Positions 1 to 7,038 of a stretch of 11,060 nt of DNA are shown piece after piece. Every line of letters begins with the position of its first letter. The stretch's first letter is position 1. The notes below the pieces were generated by a model that was not told the origin of the DNA, searched no databases, and was given only the letters and a program-made list of their open reading frames with translations. This stretch comes from an uncultured Micrococcales bacterium (lineage in GTDB: Bacteria > Actinomycetota > Actinomycetes > S36-B12 > UBA10799), in NCBI GenBank assembly GCA_937952095.1, contig CALFYG010000144.1, forward strand, positions 1-11,060, read 5' to 3'. Position numbers and translations under genes: made by a program.

Positions 1-1440
1 CTGCACTTCGGCGCGGTCGACCAGTGGTGCCGCATCACGCTGAACGGATCCGTGGTGGGTGAGCACGACGGCGGATTCCTGCCCTTCAGCGTGGACGTGA
101 CGGACTCCTGCAGCGACACCGACAACGACCTGCACGTCGTCGTACAGGATCCGTCGGACACCGGTCCGGGAGCGCGCGGAAAGCAGAAACTCCAGCCCGG
201 GGGCATCTGGTACACCGCCCAGTCCGGGATCTGGCAGACGGTGTGGTTGGAGTCGGTGCCGGAACTGCACGTCACCGGCCTGACCCTCGAACCCGATCTG
301 ACAGGTGCGACGATCACGGTTCGCACCACACACCCCACCCCCGTGACGATCGGGATGCGTGATGGGGACGTCGCCCTGGCCACGGCGGCGGGCACCGCCG
401 GTCAGCCCTTGCGGATCGACGTCCCCGAACCACACTTGTGGACCCCGGACGACCCGCACTTGTACGACCTGACCGTGCGCGCGGGCGCGGACGAGGTCGC
501 AAGTTACGTGGGCCTGCGGACCTTCGGGATCGCGCCGGATGCCGGTGGCCGTGCCCGACTTCTTCTCAATGGGCAGCCCTACTTCCACGCCGGTGTGCTG
601 GACCAGGGCTACTGGTCGGACGGGCTACTCACCGCAGCCTCCGACGAGGCTCTCATCTTCGACATCCAGACGATGAAGGACATGGGCTTCACCATGCTGC
701 GCAAGCACATCAAGGTGGAGCCGTTGCGCTGGTACCACCACTGCGACCGGATCGGGATGCTCGTCTGGCAGGACATGGTCAACGGGGGCGGACCGTATCG
801 GCGCAGGGTCGTCGAGCTGCCCGCCGTGTCACCAGTGCGATTCGACGACCGGCACCGTCGGCTCTTCTCCCGGGAGGACGACCACGCCCGCGCACAGTGG
901 CTCAGCGAGACCCGCGAGACCGTGGAACTACTGCGCAACTCCCCCTGCGTGGCCGCCTGGGTCCCCTTCAACGAGGGATGGGGGCAGTTCGACGCCAACG
1001 AGGTCGCCGAAACGGTCCGCCTCCTCGACCCCAGCCGTCCCGTCGATCACGCCAGCGGCTGGCACGACCAAGGAGGCGGTGACTTCCACAGCCTGCACGT
1101 CTACTTCCGACCCTTCCGGGTGCCGCGTAAGCCGGACCCCCGGGTACTGGCCCTCAGCGAGTACGGCGGGTACAGCCTGCACCTGAGCGAGCACAGCGCC
1201 AGTCCCACGGAGTTCGGCTACCGGCGCTACAGCTCGGTGGCAGATCTGGCCGCGGCATTCCGCCGCCTGCACGCCGACCAGATCATCCCCGCGATCCCCA
1301 AGGGCCTGTCCGCCACCGTCTACACGCAAGTGTCCGACGTCGAGGATGAGACCAACGGGCTGCTGACCTTCGACCGGCGCGTGGTGAAGATCCCGGTCGA
1401 CGAGGTCCGGCAGGTGATCCAGCGATTGCGTGTGGACTGA
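1..1440 (+). CDS. Glycoside hydrolase family 2 protein (beta-galactosidase/beta-glucuronidase-like), 5' end missing
   Basis: The reading frame is open from base 1, so the true start lies upstream. The visible 479 residues begin inside the GH2 N-terminal sugar-binding domain (FGAVDQWCRITLNG, then HDGGFLPFSVDVT). An immunoglobulin-like domain follows, roughly bases 260-530, ending at VGLRTFGI. The TIM-barrel catalytic domain comes next, with DMGFTMLRKHIKVEPLRWY and GMLVWQDM. The acid/base is the Glu of FNEGWGQFD (codon 973-975), preceded by the family Asn. The likely nucleophile is the Glu of LSEYGG (codon 1159-1161). GH2 enzymes hydrolyse beta-galactosides, beta-glucuronides or beta-mannosides with retention of configuration, and the exact substrate cannot be read here. 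The C-terminal DVEDETNGLLTFDRR is typical of a LacZ/UidA-like subgroup, and no extra C-terminal domain is present. The gene converges on the hydrolase at 1446 with a 5-bp gap. Confidence 0.93.
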   Translation: MHFGAVDQWCRITLNGSVVGEHDGGFLPFSVDVTDSCSDTDNDLHVVVQDPSDTGPGARGKQKLQPGGIWYTAQSGIWQTVWLESVPELHVTGLTLEPDLTGATITVRTTHPTPVTIGMRDGDVALATAAGTAGQPLRIDVPEPHLWTPDDPHLYDLTVRAGADEVASYVGLRTFGIAPDAGGRARLLLNGQPYFHAGVLDQGYWSDGLLTAASDEALIFDIQTMKDMGFTMLRKHIKVEPLRWYHHCDRIGMLVWQDMVNGGGPYRRRVVELPAVSPVRFDDRHRRLFSREDDHARAQWLSETRETVELLRNSPCVAAWVPFNEGWGQFDANEVAETVRLLDPSRPVDHASGWHDQGGGDFHSLHVYFRPFRVPRKPDPRVLALSEYGGYSLHLSEHSASPTEFGYRRYSSVADLAAAFRRLHADQIIPAIPKGLSATVYTQVSDVEDETNGLLTFDRRVVKIPVDEVRQVIQRLRVD

Positions 1441-1455
1441 GCCGGTCAGCGCCAC
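1432..1455. terminator. Candidate bidirectional hairpin between convergent genes
   Basis: The outer arms GTGG (1432-1435) and CCAC (1452-1455) pair. The inner arms CTGA (1437-1440) and TCAG (1446-1449) pair around a 5-nt GCCGG loop, with a 1x2 internal bulge between the two stems. The inner arms contain the TGA stops of both convergent genes. There is no T-run, so this is at best a weak or U-independent terminator. Two facing TGA stops are partly symmetric by nature, which lowers confidence. Confidence 0.3.
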
Positions 1456-2306
1456 CACTGTGCCAGCACAGCCGCCGCTTCCTCCCCGGCGTCGTCCTGC
1501 CAGAAGTGGCCGGCTCCGGCCAGGAGGTGATCCGTGCGGTCGGTGAGCAACGACTGCCACCGCCGCCGCTCGCCCTCGCCGAAGGCGATGTCCCCATCGG
1601 CCCAGAAGAGCAGCGACGGCAGTCCGGCGATGACCGGCAATCGGTCCGCAAGGTCAGCGAGGAAAGGTCGGGCGGTACGGATCTGCAGCGGCAGGACCTG
1701 TGCCGGCCGGCGGGACGCGGGCGTCGGGAAGGGTCCTGTGTACATGGCCACCTCCGCATCCGTGAGCCGCCGACGCCGCATCATGCTCGGCAGCATCTTC
1801 CCGACGAAGAGGTTGAGTCTTCTGTTGAGCAGATCGCCGGTGATGGGTCCACCCATGATCTGACCGAAACCCATCGTCCACAGATTGCTCGGCCAAGCCC
1901 AGGTGTTCCCCACGACGAGGCCCCGATACCGCTGCGGATCCCGCACCGCCGCTGCCAGCCCGATCGGTCCACCCCAGTCCTGCACAATCACGGTGACATC
2001 GGTGAGGTCGAGCGCTTCGACGAGCGAGCGCGCGACCGCGCTGTGCTCTGCAGCGGTGAACCCGTAGCCGGGTGCAGCCTTCGACAATCCGAACCCCGGA
2101 TGGTCGAAGGCCACGCACCGGAAGCTCTCCGACAGCCGCGCGATCATCCGGCGATAGAGGAAACTCCACGAGGGGTTCCCATGCACCATGAGCAGCGTGG
2201 GCCCGGAGCCGACGTCGAGGTAGTGGACCGTGTTGCCATCCACGTCGATCCAGTTGGACGGATAGGGCAACAGGTCCTCGTCGAACCACGGTGGACGCTG
2301 GGGCAT
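1446..2306 (-). CDS. Haloalkane dehalogenase-like alpha/beta hydrolase (HLD-III/Rv1833c type)
   Basis: The product is 286 aa, the usual size for the family. Expected function is hydrolytic removal of halide from haloalkanes in the cytoplasm, although many relatives have unknown physiological substrates. Visible residues are the oxyanion/halide motif HGNPSWSFLYR (Asn44), nucleophile Asp110 with halide-binding Trp111 in VQDWGGPIG, probable acid Asp239 in LLFWADGDIAF, and catalytic His267 in AGHFWQDD. A cap domain follows GNTWAWPSN at 133-141. From memory, the order and spacing resemble Mycobacterium tuberculosis Rv1833c. I chose the ATG at 2306 over the upstream in-frame ATG at 2432 because homologues begin near this point and because TACAGT lies 6 nt before it, giving a leaderless start. 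The gene lies 183 bp downstream of the por reductase on the same strand but has its own promoter. An epoxide hydrolase is less likely because the halide-binding Asn-Trp pair is present. Confidence 0.88.
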   Translation of the reverse strand: MPQRPPWFDEDLLPYPSNWIDVDGNTVHYLDVGSGPTLLMVHGNPSWSFLYRRMIARLSESFRCVAFDHPGFGLSKAAPGYGFTAAEHSAVARSLVEALDLTDVTVIVQDWGGPIGLAAAVRDPQRYRGLVVGNTWAWPSNLWTMGFGQIMGGPITGDLLNRRLNLFVGKMLPSMMRRRRLTDAEVAMYTGPFPTPASRRPAQVLPLQIRTARPFLADLADRLPVIAGLPSLLFWADGDIAFGEGERRRWQSLLTDRTDHLLAGAGHFWQDDAGEEAAAVLAQWWR

Positions 2307-2312
2307 GCGGCA

Positions 2313-2318
2313 ACTGTA
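2313..2318 (-). promoter_or_regulatory. Leaderless -10 box (TACAGT) of the dehalogenase-like gene
   Basis: On the minus strand TACAGT is followed by TGCCGC and then the ATG. This places the expected transcription start at or next to the initiation codon. No Shine-Dalgarno sequence is visible and no convincing -35 hexamer is present. It matches the TANNNT pattern at three other operon starts in this window. Confidence 0.55.
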
Positions 2319-2436
2319 GTGCCGGTCGAGCGGGCGGAAAGCCGATCTCAGCGGACCTTGCGGTTGTACGGCCGCCCGTGCCAACCCCAAATGGCCGCCT
2401 GTTCCGGACCAAACGGGCATCGATGCGACCACCTCA

Positions 2437-2471
2437 GGTTGAGAACCGCGCGAATTCGGCCTTGCTCAACC
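2437..2471 (-). terminator. Candidate stem-loop after the por operon
   Basis: GGTTGAG (2437-2443) and CTCAACC (2465-2471) form a perfect 7-bp inverted repeat around a 21-nt loop. The loop holds a smaller CGAATTCG palindrome. It begins 18 nt past the reductase stop in the direction of transcription, where a terminator would be expected. No U-tract follows and the loop is large, so the call is tentative. Confidence 0.3.
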
Positions 2472-2489
2472 GCAGATGTCCGCCTGCGC

Positions 2490-4133
2490 TCAGGGTTCCG
2501 GGATCATCACGATGGCGCCGGACGGGCACTCGTTGACGCAGATCCCGCACCCTTTGCAGTAGTCGAGGTCGAACGCGTAGTCCCGGCCGTTGTCGCCCTC
2601 CGCGGATCCCCGTGGAAGCTTGAGCACCGCGTTGTCCGGGCACACACCGAAGCAGTTGTCGCAGCCGAAACAGTTCCCGCAGGAAAGACAGCGACGGGCC
2701 TCATAGACGGCGGTCTGCTCGTCGAGTCCCTGCTTCACCTCGTCGAACGTCGACACCCGCCGGGCAGCGTCCAGCGTCGGCCGCACCGTCTTGGGGGCAT
2801 CGGTGTAGTACCAGGTGTTGAGCCTGTCGAACGTCGCCAGCTGCGGCCGGGGGGCATGTTCGAACGCCACCCCCCGCAACCACCCGTCCACAGCGCGTGC
2901 CGCCTGCTTGCCATGCCCGACGGCCACCGTCACAGTCCGTTCCGAAGGGACCATGTCGCCGCCGGCGAAGATGCCGTCGACGCCGGTCATCATGCGCTCG
3001 TCGACCTGCACGACACCATCAGCGATCTCGATGCCGGGCACGTCCTGCATCAGGGAGAGGTCGGTGTCCTGTCCGAGGGCGAGGACCAGCGAGTCGGCGG
3101 CCAGTTCCTCGAACTCGCCGGTGGGCTGCGGGAACCCGGTGTCGTCGAGTTCCATGCGCTCCACAGTCATCGAACCGGCATCCACGCTCTTGATCGTCGA
3201 CAGCCACCGGATGAGGACACCCTCCTCGAGCGCCTCCTCGACTTCGATGTCATGGGCGGGCATCCGGTCGCGGGTGCGACGGTAGACGACGATCGCCTCC
3301 TCGGCGCCGAGGCGCTTGGCGGTGCGGGCGGCGTCCATCGCGGTGTTCCCGCCGCCGTAGACGACGACCCTGCGCCCGAGCAACGGACGCTCCTCCCCTT
3401 CCATGTCACGCAGCAGGGTCACCGCGTCCAGGATCTTCGCCGACTCTCCGGCGGGCACGTACGCGCGCTTGCCGACCTGTGCGCCGACAGCCACGAACAC
3501 GGCGTCGAAGCTCCCCTCCTCCTTGGCCGCCAGCACATCGGTGACAGGGCTTTTGAGGTGCAGTTCGACACCCATGTCGAGGATGCGCTGGATCTCCGCG
3601 TCGAGCACGTCACGCGGCAGTCGGTACGACGGGATCCCGAAGCGCATCATTCCGCCCGACTTCGGGCCCGCATCGCGGATCACGACGGAATGCCCGAAGC
3701 GGCGCAGGTGGTATGCCGCCGACAACCCGGACGGTCCGGCGCCCACCACGAGGACGCGCTTGCCCGATTCCACAGCCTCCATCGGCAGCGGCCACTTCTC
3801 CTGCAACGCCACGTCCCCGAGGAACCGCTCGACGGAGTTGATCCCCACCGGCTGGTCGAGCTGAGCACGGTTGCACGCGGTCTGGCAGGGGTGGTAGCAG
3901 ACCCGGCCCATGATCGCCGGGAACGGGTTGTCGGCGACGATCAACTGCCAGGCGCGCTGGTACCTGCCCTCCTCCGCTTCGTACAACCAGCCCTGGATGT
4001 TCTCCCCGGCCGGACAGGCGTCGTTGCAGGGGGGCAGCGAGTTCATGTACAGCGGGCGCTCTGTGCGCCAGGAACCTGTCTTGTTGGCCAGGCTGGAGCC
4101 GACGTCCAGAGTGATCGCGAAAGGCTTGTCCAT
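2490..4133 (-). CDS. GltD/NfnL-like NAD(P)H:FAD oxidoreductase fused to a PorD-like 4Fe-4S domain
   Basis: The 547-aa product is predicted to carry electrons between the Por complex and NAD(P)(H). An N-terminal iron-sulphur region has Cys36, 40, 79, 83 and 87 (PCNDACPAG and CYHPCQTAC), as in glutamate synthase small subunits. An FAD dinucleotide fold starts at GAGPSGLSAAY (131-141). A second fold for NAD(P)H follows at YGGGNTAMDAA (259-269), then basic VYRRTRDR, and FAD-binding GIFAGGD lies at 387-393. The C-terminus adds a ferredoxin-like domain with CxxCxxCxxxCP sets at Cys488/491/494/498 and 526/529/532/536. An unusual extra pair, Cys482/485, precedes them. GltD normally ends before this domain. 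The beta-subunit stop TAG directly abuts this ATG, and AGGAGG lies 11 nt upstream inside the beta gene. No glutamate synthase large subunit is nearby, so a Por role is inferred rather than glutamate synthesis. Confidence 0.88.
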   Translation of the reverse strand: MDKPFAITLDVGSSLANKTGSWRTERPLYMNSLPPCNDACPAGENIQGWLYEAEEGRYQRAWQLIVADNPFPAIMGRVCYHPCQTACNRAQLDQPVGINSVERFLGDVALQEKWPLPMEAVESGKRVLVVGAGPSGLSAAYHLRRFGHSVVIRDAGPKSGGMMRFGIPSYRLPRDVLDAEIQRILDMGVELHLKSPVTDVLAAKEEGSFDAVFVAVGAQVGKRAYVPAGESAKILDAVTLLRDMEGEERPLLGRRVVVYGGGNTAMDAARTAKRLGAEEAIVVYRRTRDRMPAHDIEVEEALEEGVLIRWLSTIKSVDAGSMTVERMELDDTGFPQPTGEFEELAADSLVLALGQDTDLSLMQDVPGIEIADGVVQVDERMMTGVDGIFAGGDMVPSERTVTVAVGHGKQAARAVDGWLRGVAFEHAPRPQLATFDRLNTWYYTDAPKTVRPTLDAARRVSTFDEVKQGLDEQTAVYEARRCLSCGNCFGCDNCFGVCPDNAVLKLPRGSAEGDNGRDYAFDLDYCKGCGICVNECPSGAIVMIPEP

Positions 4134-5129
4134 CTAGACGTCCACCTCCTGGATGTCGTACCGGCGGAAGTTCCGGTCTGCCATGGCTTGCAGGCGCTCC
4201 AGCGTCGAGGCATCGGGCTCCGGATGGAACAGATGCGCATAGCGCTTCTGCAGGCGCAGGTATTCGGTGACCGGGACCCGCCGTCTCACGGGCAGCACCG
4301 ACGTGACCTCGCCGTACTCAGCCTCGAAGACGGGGAACAGGCCGGATTCCATCGCCAGGCGCGCCAGGAGGATGGTGTCCTTGCTCGCCGACCCCCAACC
4401 CAACGGGCAGGGCACGAGGACGTGGATGTAGCGCGCGCCGCGCATCTGCATGGCCTTTTCGACCTTGGCTTCGAGGTCGCGCAGATTGGCGACGGTGGCG
4501 GTGGCGACGTAGGGGATCTCGTGCGCCATCGCGATGCGGGGCAGGTCCTTGCCCTGTCCGAAGACGTTGCCCGGATGGTCGCCGACCGCCTGGGTGGTGG
4601 CAGTGCGCGCGGCCGGCGGAGTCGCACCGGAGCGCTGCACGCCGGTGTTCATGTAGGCCTCGTTGTCGTAGCAGATGAACAGCACGTCGTCGTTGCGCTC
4701 GAACATCCCCGACAGGGCCCCCATGCCGATGTCGACCGTCCCCCCATCGCCGGCCTGACCGACGACGCGGGTCTCACGGCCCTTGACCTTCATGGCCGCT
4801 GCCACACCCGTGGCCACGGCGGGGGCGTTGCCGAACAAGGAGTGCAACCACGGGATCTGCCAACTCGTCTCCGGGTACGGAGTGGAGAAGACCTCCAGGC
4901 AACCTGTGGCGTTCACCGCCACCATGTCCCCCGCGGTGGCCCGCATCGCCGCGTCGAGCGCGTACCGCGCCCCGAGCGCCTCACCACAGCCCTGACAGGC
5001 ACGGTGACCACTGTTGATGGAGTTCGGGCGGCTCGGATCCGACTGCGCCGAGCGTTCCGTGATGTCGAGCAGTCGGTTACCGACCGCGAAGGATCCGACT
5101 TGGTAGAACTTGATCGGCTCAGCACTCAT
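4134..5129 (-). CDS. porB: Pyruvate/2-oxoacid:ferredoxin oxidoreductase, beta subunit (TPP-binding)
   Basis: This 331-aa subunit binds thiamine diphosphate and the proximal 4Fe-4S cluster of the complex that converts pyruvate and CoA to acetyl-CoA and CO2. Four cluster cysteines are visible: Cys45 and Cys48 in HRACQGCGE, Cys77 in NATGCLEVF, and Cys241 in VPCPLGW. The TPP/Mg motif is GDGGTVDIG (127-135) through YDNEAYMNTG (154-163). The stretch FSTPYPETSWQIPW and the following SLFGNAPAVATG are characteristic of PorB rather than of 2-oxoglutarate enzymes, so pyruvate is the likeliest substrate. Its ATG overlaps the alpha-subunit TGA by 4 nt (ATGA), suggesting coupled translation. The length is normal for a separate PorB. 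Confidence 0.92.
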   Translation of the reverse strand: MSAEPIKFYQVGSFAVGNRLLDITERSAQSDPSRPNSINSGHRACQGCGEALGARYALDAAMRATAGDMVAVNATGCLEVFSTPYPETSWQIPWLHSLFGNAPAVATGVAAAMKVKGRETRVVGQAGDGGTVDIGMGALSGMFERNDDVLFICYDNEAYMNTGVQRSGATPPAARTATTQAVGDHPGNVFGQGKDLPRIAMAHEIPYVATATVANLRDLEAKVEKAMQMRGARYIHVLVPCPLGWGSASKDTILLARLAMESGLFPVFEAEYGEVTSVLPVRRRVPVTEYLRLQKRYAHLFHPEPDASTLERLQAMADRNFRRYDIQEVDV

Positions 5130-6388
5130 CGTGGCGTCCTCACACCATGGGGGTCCCCGACCGCGCCCACGTCGCGCAGCAGGTTCTCAGCAGTCGGACC
5201 GGATCGCCGGCTCGACCGGGTCCGTTCGATCTCCCGCTCCACCAGGTCGGTGCGCAGGTCCAGGAAACTCAACTCGTCGAGGTCGTCGACCGTCTCGATC
5301 ATCCGCGCCAACGACTCCTGCAGGATCGGGCGTCCGCCGAGCCCTGCGATGACCGTGCGCACGGGGATCGCCGTGCCTGCCAGCGCGGTGCGCACGTTGT
5401 TGGTCACGATGCCTCCGATACCGACCGCCAATGCCTTCTCCAGGACGACGACCGTGCGTACATGTCCGATGGCCTCGCGCACGGCGTCCAGGGGGAACGG
5501 TCGGAACGACGTGATCCCGAGGACCCCCGCCCGCACTCCGTTATCGCGCAATGCATCCACGGTGTCCTGCAGAGTGCCGAGCACCGAACCCAGCGCGACC
5601 ACCACGACCTCCGCGTCCTCGAGGCGGTACTCGGAGATCAACCCGTTGCGCAGCCGGCCGGTGGCCTCCCCGTATGCCCCGGCGATCTCCGGTATCAACT
5701 CCAACGCGTCCATCTGTCGGCGGTGGGCCAGGTAGCGCACCTCCATGAATGCCTCAGGGCCCACCATCGCCCCGATCGATACCGGATCATCGGGGTCGAG
5801 CACCTGCCGGGGTTCGAACGGCGGCAGGAAGTCGTCCACAACCTGTTGTTCCGGGAGTTCGACCTCCTCCACCGCGTGGGTGAGGATGAAGCCGTCCATA
5901 CACACCATGACGGGCAGCGACACCGCCTCGGCGAGCCGGAAGGCCTGGATGTGCAGGTCCACCGCTTCCTGATTGTCCTGGGCGTACAACTGGATCCAGC
6001 CGGAGTCCCGCTGGCTCATCGCATCGCTGTGGTCGTTCCAGATGTTGATCGGCGCCCCGATCGCACGGTTGGCCACCGTCATCACGATCGGCAGCCCCAG
6101 TCCGGAGGCGTTGTACACCGCCTCCACCATGAAGAGCAGTCCCTGACTGGCGGTGGCGGTGTAGGAGCGGGCACCTGCCGCGCTGGCACCGATCGCCACG
6201 CTCATGGCTGCGAATTCGCTCTCCACGTTGACGTATTCGCACGGTTCGAGCTCACCGCTCTTCACGATGGCCGACAGCGCCTCGACGATGTGGGTCTGCG
6301 GCGAGATCGGATATGCGCAGATCACCTCCGGCCGCGCCAGGGCGACCGCCTCGGCCACCGCCCGGGACCCCTCGATCTGCTTACGCAT
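5126..6388 (-). CDS. porA: Pyruvate/2-oxoacid:ferredoxin oxidoreductase, alpha subunit
   Basis: The 420-aa product contains the PorA pyrimidine-binding TPP domain, with AYPISPQTHIVE (25-36) and the TPP-activating Glu56 in NVESEFAAMS. The stretch ANRAIGAPINIWNDHSD (106-122) supplies the Arg associated with pyruvate binding. Domain II follows, from about residue 235 (VVVALGSVLGT and ITSFRPFPLDAVREA). It works with the beta subunit to decarboxylate the oxoacid in the cytoplasm. I chose the ATG at 6388 over the ATG at 6418 because AGGAGG sits 6 nt upstream and because MRKQIEGSRAVAEA matches the usual N-terminus. It overlaps the end of the gamma gene by 8 nt. All expected TPP residues are present, and nothing suggests a pseudogene. 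Confidence 0.93.
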   Translation of the reverse strand: MRKQIEGSRAVAEAVALARPEVICAYPISPQTHIVEALSAIVKSGELEPCEYVNVESEFAAMSVAIGASAAGARSYTATASQGLLFMVEAVYNASGLGLPIVMTVANRAIGAPINIWNDHSDAMSQRDSGWIQLYAQDNQEAVDLHIQAFRLAEAVSLPVMVCMDGFILTHAVEEVELPEQQVVDDFLPPFEPRQVLDPDDPVSIGAMVGPEAFMEVRYLAHRRQMDALELIPEIAGAYGEATGRLRNGLISEYRLEDAEVVVVALGSVLGTLQDTVDALRDNGVRAGVLGITSFRPFPLDAVREAIGHVRTVVVLEKALAVGIGGIVTNNVRTALAGTAIPVRTVIAGLGGRPILQESLARMIETVDDLDELSFLDLRTDLVEREIERTRSSRRSGPTAENLLRDVGAVGDPHGVRTPR

Positions 6389-6959
6389 CCACACCCTCCT
6401 TGCGGGCCAGCACGACATCGAACGCCTCGCGCGCCGCCGCCCTGTTGCCTTCCAGCACGGCCCCCCGGAACCGTTCCGCGGCCGCCGCCTCGACGTCCAC
6501 CAGCTCGACCTGACCGGTCAGCCCGGCGAAGCCACCGAGCAGCACGACATTGGGCAGCGGACGACCGAGGTGGCGCATGGCGATCTGCGTGGCCGGCACT
6601 GTGATGACACGTGCCGGGTCATGGTCGGCGAGGAACCCCCCGAGGCCGAGTTCCTCGACTTCGACCCCAGCGTTGATCAGGACGTAGCCACTGGGCGGGA
6701 GCCCCGCGAACACATCCACCTGATGCAGCAAGGTGGCGTCTTGGACGATGAGGGCGTCGGGCACGACGACGGGCTCACGGGAGCGGATGGGCCGATCGTC
6801 GAGACGGCAGTACGACACGACGGGGGCCCCGGTACGTTCGGAGCCGAAACTGGGGAACGCCTGGGCGTGGTGCCCGCCACGGAAGGCTGCCACACTCAAC
6901 AACTCGGCGGCCGTGACGACACCTTGTCCGCCCCGGCCATGGATGCGGATCTGGAACAC
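6381..6959 (-). CDS. porG: Pyruvate/2-oxoacid:ferredoxin oxidoreductase, gamma subunit
   Basis: This is the first gene of the por operon and encodes 192 aa, a normal length for the gamma subunit, which contributes to CoA binding. The signature GRGGQGVVTAAELL (8-21) is followed by AFPSFGSERTGAPVVSY (34-50), both typical of PorG. Also visible are VQDATLLHQVDV (72-83) and a C-terminal PNVVLLGGFAGLTG (136-149). I chose the GTG at 6959, giving VFQIRIHGRGG, over any of the longer in-frame extensions upstream. Homologues begin with a residue or two before FQIRIHGRGGQG, and TACGGT lies 7 nt before this GTG. The stop TAA overlaps the porA start by 8 nt. The extended frame runs back through the divergent ybaK-like gene and is not coding there. 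Confidence 0.9.
   Translation of the reverse strand: MFQIRIHGRGGQGVVTAAELLSVAAFRGGHHAQAFPSFGSERTGAPVVSYCRLDDRPIRSREPVVVPDALIVQDATLLHQVDVFAGLPPSGYVLINAGVEVEELGLGGFLADHDPARVITVPATQIAMRHLGRPLPNVVLLGGFAGLTGQVELVDVEAAAAERFRGAVLEGNRAAAREAFDVVLARKEGVDA
6395..6400 (-). promoter_or_regulatory. Strong Shine-Dalgarno of porA
   Basis: AGGAGG on the minus strand, within AAGGAGGG, lies 6 nt before the ATG at 6388 and inside the end of the gamma gene. It decides the alpha start against the in-frame ATG at 6418. It also shows that internal operon genes use ribosome binding sites while the first gene does not. Confidence 0.8.
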
Positions 6960-6966
6960 ACCCCCC

Positions 6967-6972
6967 ACCGTA
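6967..6972 (-). promoter_or_regulatory. Leaderless -10 box (TACGGT) of the por operon
   Basis: TACGGT on the minus strand is followed by GGGGGGT and then the GTG start of the gamma gene, a 7-nt spacing that fits leaderless transcription. The G-run could act as a very poor Shine-Dalgarno instead. No clear TTGACA-like -35 is visible. Confidence 0.5.
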
Positions 6973-6991
6973 GTCCTGCGGCCGCCCCGAT

Positions 6992-7005
6992 ACGCGACGT
7001 CCCGT
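6992..7005. promoter_or_regulatory. Palindromic operator candidate in the divergent por/carotenoid promoter
   Basis: ACGCGACGTCCCGT is a 14-bp dyad of form ACGnGACGTCnCGT, with 12 of 14 positions symmetric. Its centre (6998/6999) lies about 40 bp from both divergent start codons (6959 and 7039), which are probably also the transcription starts. That places it over both expected -35 regions. The cognate regulator is unknown. Confidence 0.45.
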
Positions 7006-7026
7006 GGCGCTGTCCGGGATTGCCAA

Positions 7027-7032
7027 TAGGGT
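7027..7032 (+). promoter_or_regulatory. Leaderless -10 box (TAGGGT) of the ybaK-carotenoid operon
   Basis: TAGGGT is followed by TGCCAC and then the ATG at 7039, a 6-nt spacing, with no Shine-Dalgarno. The downstream layout TTGCCRC-ATG is nearly the same as at the dehalogenase-like gene. The box lies between two TTGCCA copies, at 7020-7025 and 7032-7037. Confidence 0.55.
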
Positions 7033-7038
7033 TGCCAC

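Larger units (their letters stand above)
2307..2489. other. 183-bp intergenic region, no gene seen
   Basis: This is the longest non-coding gap in the window, between the por reductase stop and the dehalogenase-like start, both on the minus strand. It holds the dehalogenase-like promoter next to that gene and a possible stem-loop next to the reductase stop. In-frame extensions run through it on both strands, but none resembles a known protein. Confidence 0.6.

Noticed and set aside
2307..2432. A 42-residue N-terminal extension of the dehalogenase-like protein
   Set aside because: The extra residues do not look like a signal peptide or a conserved domain, and a -10 box sits just before the inner ATG at 2306.
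2490..4133. Glutamate synthase small subunit (gltD)
   Set aside because: The flavoprotein core is GltD-like, but the added ferredoxin domain, the por operon context and the absence of gltB make a Por-linked role more likely.
1506..5735. A 1409-codon open frame on the plus strand, antisense to four genes
   Set aside because: It runs opposite the dehalogenase-like, reductase, PorB and PorA genes, all of which show clear family motifs. Its translation has no recognisable domain and is rich in Arg, His, Pro, Gly and Asp. Long stop-free antisense frames are expected in high-GC DNA with G/C third positions.
5147..6604. A 485-codon open frame antisense to porA and porG
   Set aside because: Its translation is low-complexity and unrecognisable, with a Pro/Arg-rich tail, and it lies fully over well-supported genes on the other strand.
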